IMG/VR virus record: IMGVR_UViG_3300036944_001650
Span: 1-35,679 of that record
Source of the DNA: a virus
Strand: one strand, 5' to 3'
DNA: 35,679 nucleotides
In this document: in pieces, positions 7,254-14,220 of the stretch
Layout: every line of letters starts with the position of its first letter
How positions within the stretch are numbered: the stretch's first letter is position 1
Position numbers and translations under genes: made by a program
The notes under the pieces: model-generated
Told to the model about the DNA's origin: nothing
What the model saw: only the letters and a program-made list of their open reading frames with translations
The model's database searches: none

Positions 7254-7760
7254 TCAAGGGTAGGTGAGGAGGAGCAGCAGGGCGCGGGCGATTCCCGCGG
7301 CCTTGGCGTCGCCCTTCCTGGCGTTGTCGGTCATCTGGTGCACGATTTCAAAAGCCTTCTCGCGGTCGAGGGAATCCACGAACCAGCGGGCGAGGGAAGT
7401 GATGTCGTCGGGAGTTTCGGAATTGGGGGGGATGCGGGAGTGGTAAGGCACGGCAGCTTCCCGCGACTCTGCGGGCGGGGGTGAGACAGCCGCGGTCTTA
7501 TCGGGAAAACTCCCACTTTGCGAAGATTCGCCGAATCCATTCAAGCGCTTCAAAATCTCCTCCAACTCGATCTCGGCCAGACCGAAGTGGCGGGCCAGTT
7601 TCCGCAAGGTCGGCAGCGAGACCGGGCGCTTCCCGTTCTCAATCTCGCTGAGGTAGCTGGCGGAAATCCCCGCCGCGCTAGCCAGCTCCTTGGCGTGGAG
7701 TCCCCGTTCCTCACGGAAGCGGCGGACGGCAGCACCAAGGTTCAAGCCCTTGTATGACAT
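7254..7760 (-). CDS. XRE-family phage repressor (c-like)
   Basis: A 168-residue regulator transcribed away from the early operon. Residues 8-65 form an XRE helix-turn-helix (VRRFREERGLHAKELASAAG, then SASYLSEIENGKRPVS, then LRKLARHFGL). The C-terminal part is a Pro/Ser-rich linker and a helical domain (SLARWFVDSLDREKAFEIVH), probably for oligomerisation; no LexA-type Ser-Lys protease motif is seen, so induction by RecA cleavage is not indicated. Mu c and Ner are likewise divergent. Operator-like palindromes lie in the divergent region, and one further copy lies within this gene at 7526-7536. Confidence 0.85.
   Translation of the reverse strand: MSYKGLNLGAAVRRFREERGLHAKELASAAGISASYLSEIENGKRPVSLPTLRKLARHFGLAEIELEEILKRLNGFGESSQSGSFPDKTAAVSPPPAESREAAVPYHSRIPPNSETPDDITSLARWFVDSLDREKAFEIVHQMTDNARKGDAKAAGIARALLLLLTYP
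7526..7536. promoter_or_regulatory. Intragenic operator-like palindrome
   Basis: ATTCGCCGAAT, the exact reverse complement of the palindrome at 7899-7909 in the divergent promoter, flanked by GCGAA at 7520-7524. It lies inside the repressor gene about 375 bases from the main cluster. It could be an auxiliary operator for looping, or chance in GC-rich coding DNA. Confidence 0.35.
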
Positions 7761-7870
7761 CGCCGGTATGACGGGGCATAAAGCCCGCGAACGTCAAGCG
7801 CCGAGACGGAAACCTCCCGCAACCCTTAAACTTCAACGACCCACCGGAGCCTGATAAATTCGGCATTTCC

Positions 7871-7925
7871 GAAGAACTTCGCATATTCGCTTGACCACAT
7901 TCGGCGAATCGTGCGAATTGTTCGC
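7871..7925. promoter_or_regulatory. Divergent early/repressor promoter region with operator palindromes
   Basis: The intergenic region 7761-7929 is AT-richer than its surroundings. It holds TTCGC at 7878 and 7886, a perfect palindrome ATTCG-G-CGAAT at 7899-7909, and GCGAA-TTG-TTCGC at 7913-7925. A -35-like TTGACC lies at 7891-7896, with a weak -10 near 7914-7920, placing the start of transcription close to ATG 7930. The early transcript may be leaderless because no SD precedes that ATG. A repressor or Ner binding function is inferred from position and symmetry. Confidence 0.5.
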
Positions 7926-7929
7926 CGTT

Positions 7930-8121
7930 ATGACGAGGCACAAACTCAAGGCCGTGAAGCGGCGGCTGAAGCACAAGGGATGGACGCACGAGGCTGCGGC
8001 CGAGGCGCTGGGAAGAAGCTACGAGCACCTGAACCGCGTGCTCAACGGGCACCGGGTCTCCGCCAGCCTTGTCGCCGAGATCGAGTCCTTGCCGGCGCGG
8101 GAGGTCGCCTCCGCACCATGA
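7930..8121 (+). CDS. Ner/Cro-like DNA-binding protein
   Basis: A 63-residue basic protein, first gene of the rightward early operon. A helix-turn-helix is visible (WTHEAAAEALGRSYEHLNRV, then LNGHRVSASLVAEIESL). In Mu the equivalent gene ner lies in the same place and represses early and repressor transcription. ATG 7930 is preferred; an in-frame TTG at 7891 would put the operator palindromes inside the gene. No SD is seen. Its stop overlaps the next start (ATGA). Confidence 0.7.
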   Translation: MTRHKLKAVKRRLKHKGWTHEAAAEALGRSYEHLNRVLNGHRVSASLVAEIESLPAREVASAP

Positions 8122-8309
8122 GTCCCGCCGACATGATTTCCGAGATGGAGCGCCTGGCCAAACGCCACGAGGTCAGCTCCGCCAAGTTCCTGGGCAAGGG
8201 CCAGAAAGTCCTCGCCGGCCTGGCCAAGGCCCGTGCCGAGGGCCTGCGCGAAGCCATCGAAGTCGTCCAGGAACAAGCCGCGGCAGCGGGGGAGGTGGCC
8301 GGTGCCTAA
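8118..8309 (+). CDS. Small helical early protein, unknown (63 aa)
   Basis: A 63-residue protein overlapping the ner-like stop by ATGA. It is predicted almost wholly helical and Ala/Lys/Glu-rich (ISEMERLAKRHEV, then LAKARAEGLREAIEVV). I recognise no family. The spacing and overlaps put it firmly in the early operon, and its 3' end overlaps the GTG of the ParB-like gene. Confidence 0.55.
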   Translation: MSPADMISEMERLAKRHEVSSAKFLGKGQKVLAGLAKARAEGLREAIEVVQEQAAAAGEVAGA

Positions 8310-9195
8310 GATCCGCTACGCCCGCCCCGCGGAGATGGCCCCGCACCCGATGCTCAAGCGCGTGGGCATGATGGTCGGCCTGGCCGATCACTTCGCCGCC
8401 CGCAGCCGGAAGGCCGGGAAGAACCGCGACGAGCACAAGGAGCGCGCCGCCGAGCTGGAAGGCGATTGGCAGGCGCTCGTCGAGAGCGTCAAGGCCAACG
8501 GCATCCTGGAACCGATCAAGATCTGCAAAATCCCGGCCACGGATTGGAGTCCCAAGCCTCTCGGCGCGGAATACTGGGTCGTGGACGGCCGGAACCGGTG
8601 GATGGCCGCGCAGCATGCGAAGCTTCGGCGCGTGCCGTACTTGCTCGTCCGGCCGGAAGACGCCAGCGCCATCATCATGGCCACCGTCACCGGCCGCCGC
8701 CACTACACCAAGGGCGCGACGGCCTATCTGGCGGTGCTGATGCACCCGGAATTTGCGACTGATGGGAGCGAGCGCCAAAAGACGGGTTTGAAAGCGGAAC
8801 CTTCCGCACTCAGTGCGGAAGGTCTGGCCACCCGATTCGCCGTTTCCCCTCGCTTGATCGAGCAAGCCGCCAAGCTCTTCCGCCTGGTCGAAAAGCACCC
8901 GCACCTCCGCGAATCCGCCGAGGCGGACGTGTGGGCGGGCTGCGGTCTCGGCGGCATCATCGCCGGACTGGAAAGCATGATTGCCGCCGGCAAGGTGCCC
9001 GAAAAAGAGCCTGCCGACCGCAAGGCCTTCCTCGCCTGGGCCTCGGTCCGGGGCTTCGCCGCGGAGCACGCCAAGCTGGCGGACCGGTGGCCGGATCTCA
9101 GCAAGGAGCAGCGGGACCAAGCCATCGTCATGATCGCCGAAGCGTCGGCCAAGCTGCCGCCGGAGATCCGCACCCATCTGAAGGACGTGCTCTGA
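8302..9195 (+). CDS. ParB/Srx-fold DNA-binding protein
   Basis: A 297-residue protein starting at GTG 8302, with a strong SD (GGGGGAGG, 8288-8295) seven bases upstream; this decides the start. Residues about 30-150 resemble the ParB N-terminal nuclease/CTPase-like fold: LVESVKANGILEPIKI, then WVVDGRNRWMAA (92-103) and VPYLLVRPEDA. A HTH-like segment follows (LATRFAVSPRLIEQAAKLFR). The C-terminal part is helical. ParB-like proteins in phages act in partition, regulation or as nucleases. Here it sits between ner and the transposase, where Mu has no such gene, so its role in lysogeny or transposition is open. Confidence 0.75.
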   Translation: MPKIRYARPAEMAPHPMLKRVGMMVGLADHFAARSRKAGKNRDEHKERAAELEGDWQALVESVKANGILEPIKICKIPATDWSPKPLGAEYWVVDGRNRWMAAQHAKLRRVPYLLVRPEDASAIIMATVTGRRHYTKGATAYLAVLMHPEFATDGSERQKTGLKAEPSALSAEGLATRFAVSPRLIEQAAKLFRLVEKHPHLRESAEADVWAGCGLGGIIAGLESMIAAGKVPEKEPADRKAFLAWASVRGFAAEHAKLADRWPDLSKEQRDQAIVMIAEASAKLPPEIRTHLKDVL

Positions 9196-9205
9196 CTGCC
9201 CCCCG

Positions 9206-11002
9206 ATGAATCTCACCCCACCCGAAAAAGCGGCCCGCGTCCGCGATGTCGAATCCGCCATGAGCACCGGAATCTCCCTTAACCAGGCATGCCGGCTCGC
9301 CGGGGTCTCCCCGGCCAGCTTCCTGCGCTGGCGGGGTGCCATGGCGGCTGCCGGGGGGGAGGCCTTTGCCGCCTTCGCCGCGGCGAAGCCGACCGGCCGG
9401 CCCGCGGCGGTGGTGTTTTCGGAGTCGGATCTGGCCATCGCCCGCTGGCACCGGCTCTGCAAGGGCTCCATCAACATCGCGGTCTACTTCTTCTGCCGGG
9501 ATGCGGACGCCAGCCCGGCCGCCGTCGCCGCACTCCGCAAGATCGAGGAGCGCGCCCTGGAATCCGGCAAAGAGCCCTCCTGGCCGATGTCCGTCCGCCG
9601 CGCCTTCGAGGTCACCGAGGACGAGTGGAGCCGCTTCCGCGGCACCAAGGCCGCGCAGGAAAGCGAGATGGTCACCCGCCGCGGCATGCTGTGGATCGAC
9701 GAGTCCGGCACCCTGCAAAACCTCCTCCCCGGCGAGCTGTGGGAGCTGGATGACTACTCGTGCAACCAGCCCTTCACCTACCTGGATCCGCAGACCGGCG
9801 AGCTGAATGTCGGCCGCCAGATCCTGGCCGGCCTGGACGTGTGCGGTGCCGGGTGGCTTGGCTTTGATCTCATCGGCCGGCCTCGCGATGCCTACCGCGG
9901 GGAAGACATCGTCCGCTTCATTGGCCGGCTCTTCCGTGCCCATGGCGTGCCGCGCTTCCTCCGTCTCGAGCGCGGGTCATGGGAAAGCTCCTACGTCCAC
10001 GGGATCGAGGCCGACGGCCGCACCTGGGGCGGACTCGACGCGCTCTGCTACATCGACCACGTCTGGAAGTCCAAGGGGAAGGGCACGCTGGAAGGCTCTT
10101 TCAATCCGCTGCAAAACTGGCTGGCGCACGCCGGCCGGGATGTCGGCCGCCACGCCGGCGAGTTCCAGGAAAGCGCCAAGGCATGGCGCCAGGCGAAGAA
10201 CGCCGCGAGCAAGCCGGACCCGCGCCTGCTGGGCTTCTGGAGCCAGGAAGACGCCGCCGCCGCTCACGAGGAAGCCGCCCGGATCATGAACAGCCGCCCC
10301 CGCGAGCGGAAGGCCCACGGCGAGCGAGTCTCCGCCGATGATCTCCGCACCCGCCACGGCTGGAACACCACGCCGCTCCCCGCTTCAGAGGCATGGCGTC
10401 TCCTCCCGGTCAAGCAGCGCCGCGCCGTCAATGCCGGCCATGTCATGGTCAATCCCGGCGGCGGCTGGCCGGAGCTTTCCTTCGTCCTGAACGGCATCGA
10501 CGGCCTGTGCCTGGAAAGCGGTCACGCCGTCCTGGTCGCCTGCGATCCCGCCGACCCCGCTGCCGGTGCCTACGTCTGCAATGCCGACATGGGAGCCCGA
10601 AACCGCCGCGGCTGGGGCTGGGGGGAAGTCATCTGCGCCGCCGCGCCCCTGGTCGACCTCGCCCCGCAGATCAATCTTTCCGGCAAGCGCCACGGCACCC
10701 TGGATCTCCGCCGTCAGGCCGCCGCCGCCGCCGCCACCGAGTTCCGCGCCGTGGCCGCCGGCGCGCCGGGCCGCCGGGAGGTTTCCGTCTTCAATGGCAC
10801 CGGCCTGGCCGCCACCGCCGGGGATCTGGATCGCCCCGCCGCAGCCGTGCCGACCACCGGCGAAGCCTCCGCCGCCCCCCGGCCGGCCGCCCGCGAGGGC
10901 CTGGCCGCGCCGACCCGCGGGAACGATTTGGCCGCCCTTTTCGGCGGGGACAAGGCAGCCCAACTCGCCGCCATGGAGGCCAAGGCGCTCGAACACTTTT
11001 GA
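9206..11002 (+). CDS. MuA-like DDE transposase
   Basis: Catalyses replicative transposition and integration of the phage. It has 598 residues (MuA is 663). The N terminus has a HTH (SLNQACRLAGVSPASFLRW, 24-42) for end or enhancer binding. The catalytic core has D182 in WELDDYSCNQPF, E255 in FLRLERGSW where the second Asp is expected, and E296 in GKGTLEGSFNPLQNWL. After it comes a beta-barrel-like region (WRLLPVKQRRAVNAGHVMVN onward) and a long Ala/Pro-rich C-terminal tail that ends in a helical motif (NDLAALFGGDKAAQLAAM), perhaps the region contacting MuB. The second catalytic position as Glu instead of Asp is unusual. Confidence 0.85.
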   Translation: MNLTPPEKAARVRDVESAMSTGISLNQACRLAGVSPASFLRWRGAMAAAGGEAFAAFAAAKPTGRPAAVVFSESDLAIARWHRLCKGSINIAVYFFCRDADASPAAVAALRKIEERALESGKEPSWPMSVRRAFEVTEDEWSRFRGTKAAQESEMVTRRGMLWIDESGTLQNLLPGELWELDDYSCNQPFTYLDPQTGELNVGRQILAGLDVCGAGWLGFDLIGRPRDAYRGEDIVRFIGRLFRAHGVPRFLRLERGSWESSYVHGIEADGRTWGGLDALCYIDHVWKSKGKGTLEGSFNPLQNWLAHAGRDVGRHAGEFQESAKAWRQAKNAASKPDPRLLGFWSQEDAAAAHEEAARIMNSRPRERKAHGERVSADDLRTRHGWNTTPLPASEAWRLLPVKQRRAVNAGHVMVNPGGGWPELSFVLNGIDGLCLESGHAVLVACDPADPAAGAYVCNADMGARNRRGWGWGEVICAAAPLVDLAPQINLSGKRHGTLDLRRQAAAAAATEFRAVAAGAPGRREVSVFNGTGLAATAGDLDRPAAAVPTTGEASAAPRPAAREGLAAPTRGNDLAALFGGDKAAQLAAMEAKALEHF

Positions 11003-11034
11003 CCTGCGGCAGACGCCGCCGGTCACCACCGACA

Positions 11035-11049
11035 GAGAGAGGACACCAC
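11035..11049 (+). promoter_or_regulatory. Recurrent AGGACACCAC translation-start leader
   Basis: AGAGGACACCAC immediately precedes ATG 11050. The same AGGACACCAC core stands before the starts at 13161, 14936 and 15826, and once more at 13084 without a start codon. AGGA is the SD core; conservation of the ACACCAC part beyond it is unexplained. Confidence 0.5.
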
Positions 11050-11457
11050 ATGAAAACACTGACACTGATCGAGGCCGCCGCCGCCCTGGGGGCGGTGGCC
11101 GTTCAAAAGATGGAGGAGGAGAGCGGATCGCTTTCTTCCGCCGCCCGCGCCGCCGCTGAAAAGCTCGCCGCCGTCAAGGATGCCGACACGGATCCTGCCG
11201 AAGCATGGACCGAGGACACCTCGGCGAATCCCCTGCTGCTGGATGCCGTCCTTCAGGATGGAGCCGTGCCCGTCGTCATGCCGGATGGCAGCACGGCCGT
11301 CTTCCGGCTGGACGCCATGAACGCGGTCCCTTGGGTCGTGCTCATCCACATCTACCCGGCCGCCAGCCGCTTCGCGAATGTCTTCCGAAAAAGCTCGGAA
11401 GGCGTGCATCACTTCATCGGCCGCGCGGGGCGCATGGAAAACGGAGGTGCCGCATGA
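11050..11457 (+). CDS. Early protein between transposase and MuB-like gene, unknown (135 aa)
   Basis: A 135-residue acidic protein starting after an AGAGGACACC SD leader. The N-terminal half is helical (TLIEAAAALGAVAVQKMEEE, then SSAARAAAEKLAAVKDADTD) and the C-terminal half mixed (AVPVVMPDGSTAVFRLDAMN, then VPWVVLIHIYPAASRFANVF). No domain recognised. Position between MuA- and MuB-like genes suggests a part in transposition or its control, without direct evidence. Its stop overlaps the MuB-like start. Confidence 0.6.
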   Translation: MKTLTLIEAAAALGAVAVQKMEEESGSLSSAARAAAEKLAAVKDADTDPAEAWTEDTSANPLLLDAVLQDGAVPVVMPDGSTAVFRLDAMNAVPWVVLIHIYPAASRFANVFRKSSEGVHHFIGRAGRMENGGAA

Positions 11458-12476
11458 ACGCCGGCTTCATGGAACTTTCCCACCCGGAACACCGGACGGA
11501 TGTCGAGCTTGAGCTGGTCCAGCTCGCCAAGAATATCCGCGGCTGGCAGGAAGGTCAGAGTCCGAAAATCAGCGACGAGCAGATGCTGCGCCGCTATCCC
11601 GGACTCGGCTCGACCAAAACCTTCCGCCGCCTGCGCGATGCCGACACGGAAGGCCTGGTCTGTGACAACCACCTGCCGAAATACCGCGGCGTCTGGTCCC
11701 AGATCGAGGCCGCCAGCGGAGCCGCCGCCGCGGAGTCCCTCTATCCCGATCTCACCCCGGCCTTGGAATGCTCCGTCGCCGTCGCCGGGCTCATCCCGCA
11801 GAGGGGAAAAACCCGCCTGGTCCTGATCGAAGGCCCGACCGGCTCTGGAAAGACCACCGCACTCGGCATCATCGCCGACAAGTATGCCGGATCCGTGGCC
11901 CGCACCGAAGCACACGAGGGGTGGAACTCCCTGAACTGCGCCCTCGGCGACATCGCGCTCTCCCTGGGTGCGGTTTCCAGCCGGGAGGATCTGCCGTCCA
12001 GCACCTCCGCCCGCCTGGAACTCTGCATCGGCTCCGCGCAGCGCGCCCGCCGCATCCTACTGGTCGACGAGGGGCACCACTGCACCGCCGCGGTCCTGAA
12101 TGCGGTGAAGACCTTCCTGAACCTCACGGATTCGGTGGTCGTCATTGCCGGGATCGACACCCTCTGGCGCAAGCTCACCGCTCGCTCCTGGGAAGAGGCC
12201 CGCCAGCTCATCCACAACCGGCTTTACGAGCGCGTCCGCCTGGCCGCCCCGTCCACTGCGGACGTGGTCGCTTTCCTGACCCGCCGCCTGCCGGCGCTCC
12301 CGGTCCCGGAAGCCAAGGCTGCCGCCGGCAAAGTCGCCGCCATGTCCGCGCACCTCGGGCACTTCGCCTTCCTCCGCCGCGTGGCCGACCGCCTCGCCGC
12401 GCAGCCGGACGATCTGGACGCCGTCGCCATCCTCGCCGCCGCCACCGCCCTCAAGGCCACCCTGGAAACCCGATGA
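11454..12476 (+). CDS. MuB-like AAA+ ATPase, transposition target protein
   Basis: A 340-residue protein. Residues 1-80 form a DNA-binding-like N-terminal region (ISDEQMLRRYPGLGSTKTFR is HTH-like, as in MuB). The ATPase domain starts near 100: Walker A GPTGSGKTT (127-135), Walker B ILLVDE (201-206) followed by GHH, sensor-1-like VVVIAGID, and RLYERVRL as the arginine-finger region. In Mu, MuB coats target DNA and stimulates MuA, giving target immunity. The pairing after the transposase supports the call. It overlaps both neighbours by ATGA or similar. Confidence 0.85.
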   Translation: MNAGFMELSHPEHRTDVELELVQLAKNIRGWQEGQSPKISDEQMLRRYPGLGSTKTFRRLRDADTEGLVCDNHLPKYRGVWSQIEAASGAAAAESLYPDLTPALECSVAVAGLIPQRGKTRLVLIEGPTGSGKTTALGIIADKYAGSVARTEAHEGWNSLNCALGDIALSLGAVSSREDLPSSTSARLELCIGSAQRARRILLVDEGHHCTAAVLNAVKTFLNLTDSVVVIAGIDTLWRKLTARSWEEARQLIHNRLYERVRLAAPSTADVVAFLTRRLPALPVPEAKAAAGKVAAMSAHLGHFAFLRRVADRLAAQPDDLDAVAILAAATALKATLETR

Positions 12477-12754
12477 TCACCTCCACCATCACCTGGCGTC
12501 CGCTCGACGAGGTCTGGCCGGATGCGGACATCACCGTCCTGATCGCCCTGGATGAGGGCACCGTGACCGAGGCCTGGCTAGACGGCGAGCGCTGGCAGCT
12601 CGGCGACCGCCTGAGCTTCCCCGCTCATCCGGAAGCCGACGAGAAGGTCCCACGCGTCATGGCCTGGGCCGACATCCCGGCGCATCCCTTCGAGGACGAT
12701 CTGCCGGTCCGCGGCATCCCCTACACCGTCGGAGCAGAGGAGGTGCCATCATGA
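12473..12754 (+). CDS. DUF551-like small early protein (93 aa)
   Basis: A 93-residue acidic protein whose ATG overlaps the MuB-like stop. The pattern TWRPLDEVWPDADITVLIAL, then EAWLDGERW and a late VMAWADIPAHPF, follows the layout of DUF551 phage proteins (an opening W.P..E.WP..D..VL and an AW..IP ending). The biochemical role of that family is not known. The stop overlaps the next ATG. Confidence 0.55.
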   Translation: MITSTITWRPLDEVWPDADITVLIALDEGTVTEAWLDGERWQLGDRLSFPAHPEADEKVPRVMAWADIPAHPFEDDLPVRGIPYTVGAEEVPS

Positions 12755-13053
12755 GCGCCACCATCCTCCGCATGCCCCGGAAGCGGATCCGCAAGGGCAA
12801 CGCCAGCCGGATCACCAGCCTCGCCGAGATGGCAAAGGCCGCCCGGGAGCATTCCCGCGGCCAGAACCACGCCGACGAGATGACCGTCCTGCTGGTCTAC
12901 GTGAAGTGCGATCCGCCGGCCCATCAACTCACCGCGGAGCTGGGCATCCCCGCCGCCGAAGCCGCCCGCCGGCTGAAGAAGGCCAGCCATCTCCTGCAAT
13001 ACGACGAGGCATTCCGCGATGCCTTCCACGCCATCGATTCCCGCCTCGACTGA
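12751..13053 (+). CDS. Basic early protein, unknown (100 aa)
   Basis: A 100-residue protein with a strongly basic N terminus (RMPRKRIRKGNASRITSL) and a C-terminal part that can be read as HTH (HQLTAELGIPAAEAARRLKK, then ASHLLQYDEAFRDAF). A nucleic-acid-binding role is possible. It overlaps the previous stop and is followed by the 107-base hairpin-containing gap before Gam. Confidence 0.55.
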   Translation: MSATILRMPRKRIRKGNASRITSLAEMAKAAREHSRGQNHADEMTVLLVYVKCDPPAHQLTAELGIPAAEAARRLKKASHLLQYDEAFRDAFHAIDSRLD

Positions 13054-13068
13054 GGCAGAAAACAAGAA

Positions 13069-13112
13069 CCCGCCGCCGCCCGAGGACACCACATCGACAA
13101 GGCGGCGGCGGG
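13069..13112 (+). promoter_or_regulatory. GC hairpin with SD-like loop upstream of gam
   Basis: CCCGCCGCCGCC (13069-13080) pairs perfectly with GGCGGCGGCGGG (13101-13112). The 20-base loop holds a GAGGACACCAC leader followed by ATC rather than ATG. No T-run follows, so it is not a classical terminator; it may be an mRNA processing or pausing element, or a relic of a lost small gene. Confidence 0.5.
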
Positions 13113-13160
13113 GGCCTGATCCACCGAAGCAAACCAGAACCACCGAAAGGACACCACGAC

Positions 13161-13748
13161 ATGACCACCACTGCAAAGGCCCTGCTGAAAAAAATCCGCA
13201 TCGAGCCGATCAAGTCCCGCGACGAGGCCACCGCCATCGCCGCCGGCACCGCCGCCCTCCTGCTCCAACAGGAGAAAGCCGCCATCATCCGCGACGAGCG
13301 GATGGAGGCGCTCAAGCTGGAGTTCGCCATCGAGATCGAGGAACTCGGCCGCCAGGCGGAGGCGAACATCAAGCGCCTGTCCGCCTGGGCGCAGGCCAAC
13401 CGAAAGGCCGAGTTCGGCGACAAGCAGTCCATCCTCCTCGCCGGGCACAAGCTCGCCTTCCGCGAGGGCACCGGGAAGGTCGAGTTCGCCGCCGGCACCA
13501 AGGAGGCGGAGGCGCTGGACGTCATCCTCGCCGCCGAGGACGAGTCCCTTGCCGAGCGCTTCGTCAGCATCAAGACCAGCCTGAACAAGAACGCCGTGCT
13601 CTCCGCATGGCGGTCCAGCGAGACCCTCCGCGAGTTCTTCGGCACCGCCGGGATCTCCGTGGTCAAGGAAGAGCGCTTCGCCTTCGAGCCCGACCGCGAT
13701 GCGGTCGCGGATGCCGCCCCGGTGGTGGTTGGAAAGGCGGTCGCATGA
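13161..13748 (+). CDS. gam: Gam-like host-nuclease inhibitor
   Basis: A 195-residue protein matching Mu Gam (174 residues in Mu), which binds double-stranded DNA ends like Ku and shields them from exonucleases. The diagnostic layout is a long N-terminal coiled-coil helix (AIEIEELGRQAEANIKRLSA), then WAQANRKAEF, then a beta strand region (LLAGHKLAFREGTGKVEF), then SLAERFVSIKTSLNKNAVLS and a late ISVVKEERFAFEPD. An AAAGGACACC leader precedes ATG 13161. Gam in the early region downstream of MuB agrees with Mu order. Confidence 0.85.
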   Translation: MTTTAKALLKKIRIEPIKSRDEATAIAAGTAALLLQQEKAAIIRDERMEALKLEFAIEIEELGRQAEANIKRLSAWAQANRKAEFGDKQSILLAGHKLAFREGTGKVEFAAGTKEAEALDVILAAEDESLAERFVSIKTSLNKNAVLSAWRSSETLREFFGTAGISVVKEERFAFEPDRDAVADAAPVVVGKAVA

Positions 13749-14014
13749 ACCTCCGCCAGGGAGCCACCATCGGCCAGCGGCCGGCCGTCATCCCCGCCGA
13801 TCGTCTCGACGTGCTGGAGTGGCTCATCCACGCCGGCTTGGAAGACTGCCGCTCGAACTGCGCCCGCGCCAGCATCGGCGATCTCCGCCACGCGATCCAG
13901 TACTGCACCCTGAACCCGGTCGGCAATGCCAGCCGCAAGAAGGTCCTGGAAAGCGCTCTGAAGAATCGGACGCGGATCCTCGCGAAGCGCCACAAGAAAG
14001 GAGGCCGCAAGTGA
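13745..14014 (+). CDS. Small basic early protein, unknown (89 aa)
   Basis: An 89-residue protein overlapping the gam stop (ATGA). It has an N-terminal segment LDVLEWLIHAGLEDCRSN and a very basic C terminus (LKNRTRILAKRHKKGGRK), with two cysteines at 42 and 46-like spacing but no full zinc motif. Function not recognised. Its end carries the AAAGGAGG SD for the next gene. Confidence 0.5.
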   Translation: MNLRQGATIGQRPAVIPADRLDVLEWLIHAGLEDCRSNCARASIGDLRHAIQYCTLNPVGNASRKKVLESALKNRTRILAKRHKKGGRK

Positions 14015-14220
14015 TCGCGATGATCGTCCTCGCCTTCCTGGTCGTCTTCATCATCGGCCTGATCCTCGGTGCCCTGGTCGGCCGCGCCGCGGGCTGGCAC
14101 CAGGGATACGACGCCGCCCTGGGGAATGACGGCGAGGAGCTGCCGGAAAACGTCTCGCCTTTCATCCGCGATGCGCGGGTGCGGGGTGCCATCGAACATT
14201 GGACCGGCCACCACCCATGA
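14011..14220 (+). CDS. Small single-pass membrane protein (69 aa)
   Basis: The start GTG 14011 is chosen because AAAGGAGG ends six bases before it; an ATG at 14020 is the alternative. The first 27 residues are a strong transmembrane helix (IAMIVLAFLVVFIIGLILGA) with a GxxxG-like LVGRAAG continuation, followed by a charged 40-residue tail. Role unknown; early membrane proteins of phages often affect superinfection or host membrane physiology. Both ends overlap neighbours. Confidence 0.6.
   Translation: MIAMIVLAFLVVFIIGLILGALVGRAAGWHQGYDAALGNDGEELPENVSPFIRDARVRGAIEHWTGHHP

Noticed and set aside
7891-7929. Upstream TTG start for the ner-like gene
   Set aside because: It would place the operator palindromes inside the coding region, and the extension shows no continuation of the helix-turn-helix fold.
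8173-9943. Large minus-strand open frames opposite the ParB-like and transposase genes
   Set aside because: Shadow composition; the plus-strand genes have recognisable domains and overlapping starts.
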